Below, piece by piece: positions 17,535 to 31,784 of a DNA stretch of 64,000 nt (the stretch's first letter is position 1; each line of letters begins with the position of its first letter). Both the position numbers and the translations under genes were made by a program. The notes beneath the pieces are model-generated. The model did not search any database. It worked only from the letters and a program-made list of their open reading frames with translations, and was not told the DNA's origin. This DNA comes from Pyrocephalus nanus (taxonomy: Eukaryota > Chordata > Aves > Passeriformes > Tyrannidae): contig CM076259.1 in the NCBI GenBank assembly GCA_038380795.1, forward strand, positions 79,147,224 to 79,211,223, given 5' to 3'.

Positions 17535-19885
17535 CTACATGAAAGAAAAGCTAAGACATTAATTGTTCTTTTACTGTTAGGATTTACAAATATCATAAAC
17601 AAGAGTTCTTGGAAGAAGAAGTCATCCCTTGTGGCCGTTCAGAATGCTACTTTTGAAAGACTTCAAGTCTAGTATCTGGATTAGAATATGCTGGAAACAT
17701 ATATACATATCTTCTGGGTGAATAAATGCCAGCTTCATTCTTGTGTGGTACTTCTCCTTAGTTTATGTCAAAGAGAACTTACAAATAAGCCTACTATTTA
17801 GACGCTGATGTAAATAAAAAACACACAAAAAATTAACACTGGTCTTATTTTTCCATTGTATTGCCCATTACAAAATTCTCACACAGGAAGATAAGTGTAA
17901 AACGGTAACAATCTAGTATTGTGCCATTCACTTACTTCAGTACTGTTCAACAGCTTCAATTAAATTTGGTATAATTTTACATTTATTTTTTCATAAGTTT
18001 TCAATCATTTGTCATGCTCTAGAGAAGTCTTGCTATCTCAAAAACACTTAACAGTAACCACTGAAACAGCACTTGAACATGGTTTTGGTGACAGTACAAT
18101 CCAAAGATCACTCCTAAAATGCAGCGTGGAGAATTCAGCATCCAATTTCCTCTATACTACATGATTCCCAATCTCTGTTCCAGTTTGCATGCTTCAATAT
18201 CCTCGTGTTTCACACCATTCCTGACATGGAACACAGGTCCTCCACTGCAAGCTATAACAACACTTCCTTGCTGGGCTGCTAACACCTAATACTTTAAACG
18301 CTGAATCGAAAACCACCTACATTTATTAGGTAGATCACAGCTGAGTGCAAGTTTTGTGTACCTCATGGAGCATAGAAGAAGTTGGAGACCAAATGCATAC
18401 AGACAGATGCAGCTTGTTTAAAGGGAAACTAGGTAAAAATAGACCTAAGGAAAGTAGCTATCGCACTTTCGTGCAAAATCATATGCAGGGACAATTACAG
18501 TGCATCTCAGGGCACAAAATCACCCCTTCCAAATGAGGTTTCTCACAACAGATTCAATACAGCCTTCCCTGCTTTATACACTCCCTGGTTCCTTTTCTGT
18601 TCAGAGATCTTACAGGTACAAAGTACAATCCACTTTTCACAGATATAACTGGGGAAAAAATTATTGTCATGTCTCAAGAATCTTTAAGACATTATTGGAC
18701 TTTGGCTTTTTATGTGATTCCTGGCTCTATATACATTTTTCCTTATCTCAGGGATAGTTATTTCAGTATTTGTTTTTAAATGTCTCAGCATTTTCATTGA
18801 TTCTGAAAGCACAGACAAGATGTTTTGTTTTAATCTAATATTTTCAATGACATACACTATCCTAAAAATTATTTATCATTCCTTGCAGCAGGTGACAGCA
18901 TGATATATTGTGTAAAGAGACAAACTATGTTTGGCTTGGTTTTTTTTTCAGTTTATTTCAGTTGCAAAAATTCTTCAGGGCAGAAGTGAACACAGGATAT
19001 CAGGAAAAATACAGCAAGTGATTTTCAAGTCAGAAATAAGGGACAGAGAACTTCAACACTACTTTCAAATGAGGATTTTCTAACACATAAGGAAGTTAAA
19101 GTTCTCAATTCAAGACTTGAGAGAAGGAAGACTGCAAGTTAGGGAAGCAACAGAACAGAAAATTTTGCAACATTTTTGCCTTTCTAAAGAAAGTAGACTC
19201 CTAGCAAACTCTGAGCTAATCAGTAACTGTTCACTCAGTGCTGAGAGAACTCAGATGTTTAGTGGTTATGTTCAGTAACTGTGAAGCAGATTCATGTTAT
19301 TTCTCTGCAGAAATCAGCTACCCACACCCTAAATCTCTTACTCCTCTCTCCTCTGCCATTCTCTGTTAGTGAACAAATCTCCAGTGAGATTTGTATCAAC
19401 ACGCAACTTGAGTCTTTTGATTGTGGCTCTGAACAAAAATGCTGATTGGTCTTTCTCTTGCTGAAGAATTCTTTGAAACTCACATTTCCTCTCTTAAGCA
19501 CCCTTTGTCTAAAGCAAAAAGTCTTCCCTGAGTTGTGCCATACAGATCTGAGCATGAACTTGTGAAGGAGTTCTTATATTCACACTCTTCTGAATAACCC
19601 ACCAAGTTCTCACTGAAAGCCAAATCTTTTTTTAGAAACTGCTTTTTCTTTCCACAATACCTGTGGTATAAATGAAACAGCTTTGCTGTTTTCTCCTTAC
19701 AGAAGAAGATGTCATGACCCTTTCCAATCTTCTCACCTGTTAAGCTGCTGCACCACCTCACTTCTCCCACTGTCACACCAGGCGAGTTTCCACCACTACA
19801 TCCTCCCAGTAAGGGAAGCTTTCAGTGGATCACCCACACAAACTTTGGGCACCTGAATTACACCTGCAGAAACTACTCGTTTTGC

Positions 19886-19902
19886 GGGGGGGGGGGGGGG
19901 GG
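19886..19902 (+). repeat. Homopolymer of 17 G
   Basis: Uninterrupted G run between TTTTGC and ACACAACC. It lies in NALCN intron 3, so the sense strand of that gene has C17. Confidence 0.95.
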
Positions 19903-22900
19903 ACACAACCCCTGGCCCTTTCTATTTTGCATGTAGGGAGGTCTGGGCTAAGTCCTTTTAATGTTATTTGTCTGACAGTGGATGTGGTAGGGAATCTTTG
20001 ATGCATTTAACTGTGTATTGCCTTATTAGATGTTAGTTTTTGGGAGCATTTTTAAGGCAGAACCCCATTCTGCTTAATGGAAAAATCAGAATATTTGTGC
20101 TACTTCCATGAAAAATCTAATTCTGGCTAAACAGAGGCTATATACTAATAGCAATGAACAGTGAGTTTCATTTATGTTTGAAGAAAAAAAACTGGGCTGA
20201 AATACCACACTTATGGTCGATGGCAGCTTGTTCTTAGACTTGGAAAGGAATACAGATAAATGACATTTAAATACCTCTGGTGACATCTTACCTAGAATAT
20301 CTGAAGTATTGCAATGTGTTAACCCCACACTCTTTTTATCATGTCTGCTGAAATCAGAGAATTACTGATGAAGTTTCATTTAGTATTTTTTTGTGAATAT
20401 GCTATTCCAGAAGATGAAGGAATAGTATTGTAGACCAAAAGCCTTGTGCAGAGACTAATCACAACCTCTTAAAGTTAATAAAGTTGCTGATTTCCTAATG
20501 CCTACAGTGGATACTGGATTCTTAATGTGCAAGTCCTGAAACCTTCTTCAGGAACGTAACTTATAGTCTATCCAGACAACAAAATCATTTGCTTCTGACA
20601 GAGCACTGGATGCCAGCCCACTTAGTGGCCATGAGTAAGGGCATGGGACAGCCTTTGGAAGGCTTTTGCACACTAAACCTTGCACATTCTTAATGTTGCT
20701 CTCAGACAACCTAAGGAATAGTGATCAAACTCAGTGGACTAACTAGGAGATGTTAAAAACAAAGCATTTTAAGATACTTTAAAAAACCCTGAAATCCAAA
20801 GCAGCAATAGTCCTTAGTGGTTAGAGGTATCAGTCTTTTCTTTGTTAATTACAGGCCTATTCACTATTTTGTAACACCCTTCCTAAACCCCTCAAACAGT
20901 TTCTTACAATTGTTCCATCTTTTTCCTCAGCATTTATTTACAACAGGTCAGCATCACTGTTGGCTAGTACACAACCATGAAAATGGATGTCTTGATAAAC
21001 AGCACTATTGAAAGTCTGCCTTTTTCTTAGAGATGCTAATCTGAATTAATCTGAAATTTGACACCCCAAAAGAACAGGCAAGCTTGATCTGTAATTTAAA
21101 TATTCTGTGTTGTCTAAGAAAGTAATATTCTGTGGCAATGTTGCAGTAAGTAAGGGAGAATACCAGAAGTTCAGAATAAGAACTTAGTATTTACCTAATC
21201 AAAAAAAGATCAACAAATAAATCTCCTCCCTTCTCCCTACATTTTCCCTATCTCACACTAGGTTTTTGCCTATTTTAGATCATTTCTGCTCTGCTTATCT
21301 CTTAACATTTCATGAATACCTTGGGATGAACAGCAAATCCCTGCAAGTGAACAGCCTCCCCTGCTTCCCTGCTTGCGTTCAGGAACTTCTGTTTTTCTTT
21401 CATTCCTGACTACAACTTGTTCTCTAAATCCTTCCCTCCTGCCTCTCTCCAGCTGTCTGAAAGATAAATAAACAAAAGAAGTAACATGGTATTTGCTCTG
21501 AACAATCAGATTTACCATCATCTACTCTGGAAAAGAGTCTTGTAGTCCTGGGTCTGTCATTAGAACCTTAGTCTCCCACTTTTCCTCACAGCATCTGACA
21601 AACAGGATAGCTGAAAGACGATACAAACGTGAAGAGACCAGCAAGCTCAGGAACAATGAGCTACTCTGCTGTTCTGTCATGGTCACTGGATCCTGCAAGG
21701 GGTGGTAGTGGTGGTAAACAAAGCACATCAACAACTCTAGCAAATCCTTCAGATCACCCTGTGATATACTTCAAGTAGTACTACAAATAAGCATTAAGGG
21801 GTAGAGGTTGACATTTATGGACATTTTAAGAGCAGCAGAAATGCATAGGAGGAAATGGAAGAAATAGAGGGAATCAGAATTTGGAAGTATATTTTTTTAT
21901 AATGCAAAAAGAGCAAGCTGGAAGAGAGACTGCAGCTGAGTTAGGGAAACAAGATTTGCCCTCCCTCTCCCACTCCCTTACTCCACACAAACACTGCTGG
22001 ACACAGAGGTGTGAGTGGAACTCAAAATTAAATCAGAGTTTAAGGGAGTACCTTGCCTAATCTCTCTCTCTCATTGCACGTGTAGATAAAGACACACATA
22101 GGCACACAGAAGGTATGTATCTTCTACCCGGTCACATCATATGCATACATCTCTTATGTTTCTGGTTCAATTTCAAACTTTCCCTGTTTCCTTAAAAACT
22201 TGCAGTTTACAGGTGTGCTTAGTAGCAGGATGATGTGGACAATCCAGTCAAGCCCCCAACCCAACACTTTTAACATTTTCCTCACACAGAAAAAAGAATG
22301 AATACATACAGCCTAATCAAGAAGAAAAGCTGCCTCTGAATTCTCTTCTAATTCTCCTCTTACATCCCCCGAAATAAAACTATTTCACAAATGCCCTCAT
22401 GTGTCAAACCTTAGCAGGAAACAAAGGAAACTGTGGACTGCTTAGCTAAGACCACAATAATAACCAAAGAAAGACTGGCATATTTTAAAATGGATGTCCA
22501 CCACCAAATTAGCCCCCTACAACAGTGATAGTATCACTTCAAAATAAGCCAACATATATTTTCTTAAAAAGTCTGTATTAGGGGGAAGAAAGAAACAATA
22601 TGTGTGGGAAGGATGACACAGCTTTTAATTTTCTGTATGTCTTCTTTATCACAAAGTGTCTTCATTCATAATGAAGGAACTTACTTAAAATATATTCACA
22701 TAACAGTAATTGATTTGAAGCAGCCAATGGAATTAAAAGTGCTGTGTAAAGCTTAATTCTGAGTGGCTACAGTGGATGTAATATCACTTTATCGTCACTG
22801 AGTTAAGTAAGTTCCATTTGTAACTACTCATGCATTGTACTGAACTATTCTACCATCAGATGCTTCCAAGTAACACATCACATACTGAAAAGTTTATAAT

Positions 22901-23402
22901 CATTTAATATCGCATACAATAAAATATTAAGGCTAATGTTGTATTCTACACTAGGAAAACATTGAAAAAATCATTTGATATTACAGCCAAAAAAATGAAA
23001 TTATTCTATTTATAAATAATAAAATGAAAGACAGCTCTTCCTGGTCCTTTGGGTTAGAAGGCCTGTTACAGACACAAAACACACCATTTCAATCTATCAT
23101 CATAAAAAACCCCTATAGTCACCATAATCACTATAGAACCACTACTTCATCCTTTGCAAGTATTAAAAAAGATAGGTTTTTAACTGAATTTACCAAGATT
23201 TTCAGATTATTTTAAGAATTACCAATGAAGATGTAAGGCTATTCCATTCATTAAAGAACAGTTTCAAACTTGTTTTAAAGGCTTACTAGATTTTTGGCTA
23301 ACTCATGTAATTAACTTCATCAAACTTAGTATTTGATGTTTCATACTCTAATGGGAGGATTTTAAACTACAGTATTCACCATTTCATCTACTGTTCCTAA
23401 CA

Positions 23403-23516
23403 GAAAACAAACAAATAAACAAAATCCCAAAAATCCAAACAAAAACCAAAACAAAAACCAACCAACCAAACAATACACATCACCACCAACAGCAAAAACA
23501 AAACACATCACCAAAA
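23403..23516. repeat. A/C-rich low-complexity tract (AAAC/AACC type)
   Basis: About 110 bp almost without G or T, made of AAACAAACAAAT, CCAAACAAAAACC and ACCAACCAACC units. Confidence 0.9.
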
Positions 23517-23688
23517 AGATTGTAAAGAAGCAGCTATTCTGGCCATGAAATAAGCATTAGGACTTTCAGACAGATAAACAAGAAACATTTTACTTTCTCA
23601 AAACCCTATAACAATATTTGCTGTAAAATAATGGGGAAAGCAAATTGGTGGGAGTTAAAAAACAGTGTTTAAAACCAAAATTGTTAAA

Positions 23689-23765
23689 TTTAAAAAAAAA
23701 AAACCCCAAACAAACCAACAAACACAAAACAATCCCCCCCTCTCAAAAAAAAAAAAAAAAAAGAA
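23689..23765. repeat. A/C-rich low-complexity tract with poly-A and poly-C runs
   Basis: Poly-A, then CCCCAAACAAACC, a run of seven C at about 23733-23739, then an 18-A run (about 23745-23762). Confidence 0.9.
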
Positions 23766-24359
23766 CCAGGAACAAACATGAAATATTACACAACTCCCTA
23801 CATCAAGTACAAAACTATCAAAGGGAACAACCATTTCTACAAAACAATGAAAAGGAATGCCACAGCACACCACCTGCGTCACCCAAACATTGTAGAGCAT
23901 CTCAGTTTAGCTGAGTGACGAACAATTCAGACTGCCTGCTATTTGGAGACTCCAGGCACATCCTTCATATATGGTAAATTGAGGACAGATGCTAACATCC
24001 AACACTAAGTATGGCTCCTCAGTATGTGGGGAAGGGAACTTTGCTGGTGCATTGCATTGCTGCTTTCTTGATACACCACCTTACTTCTGCAGTTGGGTGC
24101 TAACATGCACTGCAGAGATTTTATGGGTTACTACACTGAAAGTCTGAATTTCATTTCTCTCTCCATCTGCTCATTAGCCATCTGTATTCAGTGCCCCAAG
24201 TACTTCCTTACCAGCTCTCCTGGATGTCTTAAGGGTTCAGCAAATCTAAAAATGGTTGATCAGGAGGAGGATTATTAGGATTCCCCTACCTGGAACAGCA
24301 CTCACTGTTTTTAGGAAGTGCATGGAAAAAAAATCTCCAGTAGGAAAACAATTAAACAT

Positions 24360-24525
24360 TGAAACATGTTACCCAGAGAAGTGCTAGCATATCCCTTGTT
24401 AGAAATATTTAAGACTCAGCTTCATAATACCCTGACTAATGAAGTTAAAACCCTGATTTGAGTAAGAGATTGCTTCAGACCATCTCCTCAGATCCCTTCC
24501 AACCCAGACTGTTCTCTGGTTGTGG
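24360..24525 (+). mobile_element. Degraded CR1 LINE 3' fragment
   Basis: AACATGTTACCCAGAGAAG, GATTGCTTCAGACCATCTCC and ATCCCTTCCAACCCAGACTG follow the order of the CR1 3' end in + orientation but with many changes. It is an older copy than most in the window. Confidence 0.7.
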
Positions 24526-26987
24526 GCAATGAAGCCAATCTCCTCAAAATGCCAGTTCCTTGGGGTTGATTCTGGTTCCACATTTAGTTCCACATGCACG
24601 GACATCTGCTCATCCTTAGAAGTATGCCACAGCCTCGCAGAGGTGATATGTGTTAAACACTGCTGTACTTTATCCAGCAGTATTCTGCCCTCCCCCAGCT
24701 CCAGTGTTTATGGTGGATGCAACGGCTGCATTGGGAGCCAAATGATTCAAGGTGAAAGCTTTCACTTTGAAGAATCAAATATTGCCTGGAGACTGAACAG
24801 GGAGGTTTGATAGGCAAACAGTCTCATCTAACATGACAACAACTCAGATTTATGATTGGCATTCAAAGCTCTTATTCAACAGAAAAAAGCCACAACACTG
24901 AGAGATGGAATACATAAGAAGGATGCACTTTCCAGAAAAAAGATTGCATTATTTGGTAATTAGCATTATTAAAAGCTGAACAATACATTTTATACTACAG
25001 AGACCAGGAAAAGCTTATTGAAACAAAAATCCTAGTATAGCTGTAAGAAAGACATATTTATATTACTGGTGGAGAACACAATACTCTGAAATCAAATTTT
25101 ACATTCAACTTACTCCTTTAAAAATCCCCCACAAATTTCATCATTTTCATGAAAACACAGCTGCATAGAAATGTTCTTATTCCCTTCAATGGGGATCTGG
25201 ATGTCATTAAGATTTGTTCATCTTCATGTCTTATTTCATTTTCTCAAATTAAGAAAGAAGAAAACATGGGCATAAAATAAAATAGAATTGTTTAATTATG
25301 GTAGAATTCCTTGAAAATGCAAGTTTCAACACATAAAGATACATTAGGGATGAAGTTCCCTCTCTTGCTATCTGAATACATAACATGTTATCCAATATGT
25401 TGCTTTCACTGCTTTCCCTTTATGTCATTTTACTCTGACATGAAGAGATACATTAAAAATGTCCCTCAGTAATAGCTGCTGTCATGAAGAACAACAAGGA
25501 ATTAGTCCTTTTAAGTGCTATTACAGAGGAAAAAAATAGCATTACCAAAAAGTAAAAGTTTTGTTCATCTAATTGGTGTGTATATTGAAAGAGTAATTTC
25601 CAACTACGTTATGAAAGTCAGTATGCAGTGTATTTTTAATTAGCAAATTTAGGTAAATATTGATAATAATGATAAATTACCAAGTATTATATGGACACAC
25701 ACTTCAATCCATGCCCCAAAATAATTTCTCACTAAAAACTTCCATGACCGATTGACCAGTTAGAAAAAATACCATTTATATTCTAGAAATACTGCTGATG
25801 TACATTCACCAAGCAATTTAAATTTTCTAATGCTTTAATGCAAAAATGGTGCAAAAAGCCCCACTGCGTAATATGAGTCATTACTTCCCTGTAATAAGCA
25901 CTCCAATAAAACCAGGCACAAGTAACCATAGAAACAGGTGCGTATATTGTAGTGCCACGATCTCTAACCTTCCTTGGCCCGCAGGCAGTAACAGCATCAT
26001 ACTGCAGGCAACCTCGTATTTGTTTTTCTCATGATAATCACTTTTAATTTTTTTAATTTCCTGTGACTGGAAACAGCATCGGAGCATTTCTACTAGCAAC
26101 ACAATCCCAGTAGGCTGGGAACAGATGTCCCTTACGATGGACATACATGCTTAGCAAAACAACAAAAAACACAGGAAAAAAATGAGACAGAAGAATCAAA
26201 TTTTGTAGACTGTCTTATTCGATGGGTATAAATACTGTTTTCTATGAAATAATACTTACAACTAAGAATCACAGCTGCTAGCACCAAAATATTCCAGTAA
26301 TTTTTTAAGTTATATTTTAATACAATTTAAAATAACATACCCTTTGCCAACACAGAATAGCATGGGGCCTGCACTACACATCTAGGTTTCCAACACCATT
26401 ATGCACTGTACAGAACTCCAGTTTTCTAATGTATGTATGCAAAATAATTTGTCATAAGGAAAAAAAATTTCATTCTAATTCCAAGACATTGGGTAGAGAA
26501 ACTCAAACCTTATGACAAATGGTCTTTTTGGTGTTTACTCTGTGAGCTTTTTACTACCACAGGTAAGTAGTTTTCTCATTTTCTTTTTTTCCCTCCGCTC
26601 TGTTTAGTCAAACAAAATCTCAGTTTTCTCATTCTTGCCACTGACTCCACTGGTTATGCCCCTGCCCTCAAGGTCAAGGTTCTCACTCTTGTTTGTGACT
26701 TGCATATCCTGAGACTGAGCTTTCAGCACAAGACATCACAAGCACATCAGAGCATGCTATTGCTTGATGATGGGAGCCACATATTCTGTTTTACCATCCA
26801 ACCTTTGAAAAGAACACAACTTCCTGATCTTTAACTCATTTATGCACTATGGGTATACAGCATTTCTAAAGTCATGGAACACATTAATTTCAGAATTTCA
26901 GTCCTCCATTTTCAGTCTGTAACACCACCGAAACTCCTTTGACAAAGCTACCATAACCTGGTGAGCAAGCTGACAGGGTTTCACAAC

Positions 26988-27100
26988 AATTATATTAATA
27001 TTTTTAATATTAATATATTAATATTTTAATATTAATATTTATAATTATTATATTTATATATTAATATATTTAATATTTATATTTGTGTATTAATATTTTC
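26988..27100. repeat. AT-rich tract of TTAATATT-type units
   Basis: Over 100 bp of nearly pure A/T with many overlapping palindromic TTAATATTAA-like words. It is capable of strand slippage or cruciform formation. Confidence 0.92.
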
Positions 27101-28528
27101 ATCATTGTGATTTTGTAATTTTTTATTCCTGTTTGATGGAGATGGAATGTTTAGTAATAAAACTACAGAAAAGAAGGCAAAAGAAATACTTGTAATAAGC
27201 TTCAGTAAACATCAGTTCTGTAATCGATAACTCAAGACAAACTTCTGAATTAGGATGATTATAGAAGAAACTCATTTATACATAAACTAGTCAATGCCAA
27301 AAATGCTAAAGAAAAAGTTTGCATCCCATTGTCTATATAACTTTTGTATTCCCTACCTGTTCATTGACAACAAATATATGAGTTAGAGCAATTGGTGACT
27401 GTGAGATACCTATAGGCTGGGTCTTAGTGTAGGTACTTTGGGCTTCCCTTTCAGTCAATGGGAAAAAAAAGATCAGATAAATTATAAATTATCTTTTGAA
27501 AGAGCCTACTTTATACACAAAAAAGTAATTGCAGACTATTGCATTTCCTCAAATTAGTGCTGACAAATGCTATAACTTTTTTTCTATGTTAAGTCCAAAA
27601 ATCTATTTTTTGCAAGCAAAGATAAAAAAAAAAAAAAAAGCCAGATTATGCAATCAGATATCAGTGGCCACTGGAAACTGTTGCAGACCCCAGTTTAGAC
27701 CACCGCAACCAGAATTTTTCATTGCAGTATAATTTTTCACTGCAATATATATTCATTGCCCATCTCCACCTCACGTTGCTTGCACTACAGGATCAAAGTT
27801 CCTTATATTGGCAGAGAACTGAATGCCCACACGGCTCAAGTATTGCTCAAGCCTGCTCCATCCTCAGTTCTCTCCCCTTGTGCAGACAGACAGCAACTAC
27901 GGCAACCAAAGCACCTATGAGAAAAAAAGTTAAGGAAAATGTGCTCTCTGCACAGCACAAATGCTGCCTGGAAACACCTGACATGCTGGAAGCCACTTCT
28001 TTCAGTTAACTAACTAATCTGTAGTCTTTAGTACAAGATAGAAGCAAAGGAAACTGCTCCCACCTATTTGTGGTGGTGTTGGTAGAAGATTAAGCTTAGT
28101 TGCAGTTCCTGCATGAATTCACCAAGGATGCTGAAAGCTAACTGTGCAACATTCACTTCAGCCTTTTGCAGGAGTACTGAAATCAGTGAAGAGCACTCTG
28201 TGCTACTGAAATAAAAGTCTGACAAATCCACTGGCAATAATTTCAGTCAGTACAGAAGTTTTGCTGTGAATGTAATTGATTTACCTATGAGGAAAATGTT
28301 AAGGACCATTACTTCTGACTTTTTGCAATCTCCTTTGTTACCTGACACGTCACAACTGCACAGCAAAAAAACTCAGACATTTTTATTAAATTTAGTGCAC
28401 TGCTTGTGCTTTATGAAAAAAAAAATTCTCATTTTCAGGATGATAACACTAAAACAAGTGTCAACTAGGCTATTTTAACAGACAGGAAAAAGTACTCTCA
28501 CATATTTTATTTTAAAGTGTAACTTCAC

Positions 28529-29112
28529 AAAATCACAGAATCACAGAATATGCCGAATTGGAAGGGACCCACAAGCATCATCGAGTGCAACACAGGACCA
28601 TCCCCAAGAGTCACACCATGTTCCTGAGAGTATTGTCCAAACGCTTTATTGAACCCTGTTGGGCTTGGTGCTGTGAGCACTTCCCTGGGGAGCCTCTTCC
28701 AGCACCCAACCATTCTCTGGATGAAAAACCTCTTTCTAATATCCAGCCTAAACCTCTCCTGACACCACTTCATGCCATTCCCTTGGGTCCTGTCACTGGT
28801 CACCTCAGAGAAAAGATCAGTGCCTGCCCTTCCTCTTCCCCTCACAAGGAAGTTGTAACTGCAATGAAGATTCCCCTCAGTCTTCTCTTCTCCAGGCTCA
28901 ACAGACCAAGTGCCCTCAGCTGCTCCTCATATGGCTTCCCTTCAAGGCCCTTCACCATCTTCATTGCCCTTCTTTGGACACTCTCTAATGGCTAATATCT
29001 TTCATTCCAAAACTGCACACAATACTCAAGGTGAGGCTGCACCAGTGCAGAGCAGAGCGGGACAATCCCCCCTCTTGACCGGCTGGCAATGCTTTGCCTG
29101 ATGCCCCCCAAG
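28529..29112 (-). mobile_element. CR1 LINE, about 0.58 kb, 5'-truncated, minus strand
   Basis: It begins on the + strand with the reverse complement of the tail (AATCACAGAATCACAGAATA) and TTGGAAGGGACCCAC. It continues through CTTCCCTGGGGAGCCTCTTCC, CCTTGGGTCCTGTCACTGG and TTCTTTGGACACTCTCTAATGG. It breaks off after GCAATGCTTTGCCTGATGC. The ORFs of 106 and 145 codons over this stretch are chance frames in the element and not genes. Confidence 0.93.
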
Positions 29113-29749
29113 GACACACTTAAAGTTTTATTGAAGATAAAGCAAGGGAGATTGATCTGCTTTCATTTAACAGATGCAGCTTATTCTCACAGAGCTCTTT
29201 CTGGCCAAGGAGCCTGAGACATGAAAGAAATCAGAACCAAAGAGTCACTGAACTCTGTTTATATTCTGGGAAATAAAGAGCATGAGAACAAATCTAGGAT
29301 TAATTGAAGAAAGTGGAATTCTGAACTGAAGAGATCATGAAAATACCATTGTCAAATTCAATTCAGTAAGCTTTAACCAGGAACTAAGTTTATTACATTT
29401 TTCATTACATTTACTGTCACAGGCCATCATTTGTCAATATAGGGAATCATTTAGAATACAAGCATAAAAATATGTCATAAGAAAAAACTGACTTGGTCTA
29501 GTTCTCTGTTTCCATCTCATATAAAACTTCATTAACCATTGAAAGTTGTCTTCCTGCTTGTACACACATTTTATACAATACAGCCAGACAACATGAGGCA
29601 GACTGTCCTAGAATATTGTTTTTAAAAAGACCTCAATCAGTAAGAAATTAAAGCCTGAATTTCATTTTTCAGATTCAAAATAAAGACAGATGTAATAATC
29701 GCATTAGTTCACTAGTTCATGACATGCGACAGTAGCGTGCAATACCAAA

Positions 29750-30525
29750 AACTTCACAACCTCCCTGGGCAGCCTGTTCCATGTCTAACCACCCTCACAG
29801 TAAAAAATTTCTACCTAATATCTAACCTGAATTTCCCCTATTTCAATTTGTACCCATTACTCCTTGTCCTATCACTACAGTTCCTGATGAAGAGTCCCTC
29901 TCCAGCTTCCCTGTAGGCCTCCTTCAGATACTGGAAGGTTGCTATGAGGTCTCCACATAATCTTCTCTTCTCTGTGCTGAACAGCCCCAACTTTCTCAGC
30001 CTGTCTTTTCTGGAGAGGTGCTTCAGTGCTCTTATCAACTTCATGGCCCTCTGGACTTGCTCCAACAGTTCCATGTCCTTTTTATTTTGGGGGCACCAGA
30101 ACTGTACACAGCACTCCAGGTTGGGTCTCACAAGAGCAGAGCAGAGGGGGAGAATCACCTCCTTTGACCTGCAGGCCACACTCCTTTCGATGCAGCCCAG
30201 GATGAGGTTGGCTTTGCCAGATCATGTTGAGTTTTTCATCAACCATCACCCCCAAGTCCTTCTCCACAGGGCTGCTCTCAGTCACTCCTCTGCCCAACCT
30301 GTGAGTGTGTCTGGGATTGCCGTGCAGGCATAGGACCTTGCACTTTGCTTTGTTGAACTTCATGAGGTTTGCATGAGCCCAGCTCTCAAGCCTGTCAATG
30401 TCCCTTTGGATGGCACCCCTTCCCTCCAGTGTGTCAACTGCACAACACAGCTTGGCATCATCAGCAAACTTGCTGAGGGTGCACTCAATCCCGCTGTCCA
30501 TGTTGCCAACAAAAATGTTAAACAG
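29750..30525 (-). mobile_element. CR1 LINE fragment with reverse-transcriptase C-terminal remnant, minus strand
   Basis: It runs from CTCCCTGGGCAGCCTGTTCC (29761) through TTTTGGGGGCACCAGAACTG to the part that encodes, on the - strand, LSKFADDAKLCCAV and related residues of CR1 ORF2. It ends near CCAACAAAAATGTTAAACAG. The usual 3' tail is missing at the left edge, so it is truncated at both ends. The ORF is a retrotransposon remnant (30082-30501, - strand), broken by frameshift and stop from the next frame (29838-30179). Confidence 0.9.
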
Positions 30526-31784
30526 TAACAGTACTTTCAGTACTTTCCTCAGGTAGTGTCTATTTAGTGAACATAATCTGTTACACTGCCCATTTCACTT
30601 CTTTCAAAGAAGTCAATCTATCACAATAGGTGCTATTAAAAGCATCTATAAAAATACCTGTTAAAAGCTATCATACACGGTTGTGTATGACAGCTATAAT
30701 AAGGAATATCAATATATAGTTTTGAAAACAAAAGGAGCTCAGAATTTGTAGTAGATATATCCTATACTGTCATACTGTGGTTTATTTAATATCTGTACTT
30801 TGTTCTCCTTTTCTAAACACATCAACATCTCCTTTCTAGAAGGTGGATATCTATCTGTGTAATTCCAGGAGTCCCCTGTATCATTTGCCTTCACAAATGG
30901 AACAAGCAACAGCAAGCATTTACAAGGCATGGGCAGACCAAATTTGGAATAGATTTTACTAGCACGACAACAATAACTCAGAAGGAAACATGAGCAATAA
31001 AGGCACAATATCATAGCAACATTTCAGTGTAGCTTTCCTTCTAGGGTAATAAAACTCTTGAATGGAGGCACTGTTTTATTTTGTCATTTAGTTTACATGG
31101 GGAAAAGGAAAAATTTTTACAGAGAAAAGGCTAGCAGTTTCAGAAACTACTTTTTTTTCCTAGAAACCCTTGAGAACCAAAGGAAGCATATTTCTCACTT
31201 GTCCTCAGAGAGTGTTAACTGGACATGACTTAACATTTTCAAAATCTTTTTAGTTCGGCTATACTTACATTTTTATTAATTGAGACTTAAGTGGATGGTG
31301 CCTACCTTATCCATAAATCAGGTTTCTCACTGGACTATAATTTTGCATTAATCATAGTTCAAATGTTTATTAGCCTTTCAGTTTCTAAAGCATTTACAGA
31401 AATACTGACTTATGGTAAAGTTCAGTAGAACCATATGGCAATGCATTCACTGATCCTACACTCACTAAAAATCCTGAATGCACTTAAATTAGGACTACAT
31501 TTCATAAACAAATTTTCTTATATAAAGATGGTTCAAATACAAATATCTTTAATAAATGCTAATAGGGTTCTAAACAGTGCCTTATTTACTTCAGTTGCCA
31601 CGGTCTTCGGAAGTCCATGGATCAACATGTTCTTGGCAAAATTATAACATTTCACCAATATTTTCCCTAAAATTCATAATCCAAAGAATAAGTCAAATAG
31701 TTCACTGGAAAGGATAACTCATTCATTAGCATTCAAAGAAACATGGACATTTTTGATTAACTGTTAAGAAAAATATTTTTGGCA

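Noticed and set aside
28525..30501. ORFs of 106-145 codons on both strands at 28.5-30.5 kb
   Set aside because: Both blocks are CR1 LINE sequence; the - strand frames at 30 kb are reverse-transcriptase remnants, not host genes.
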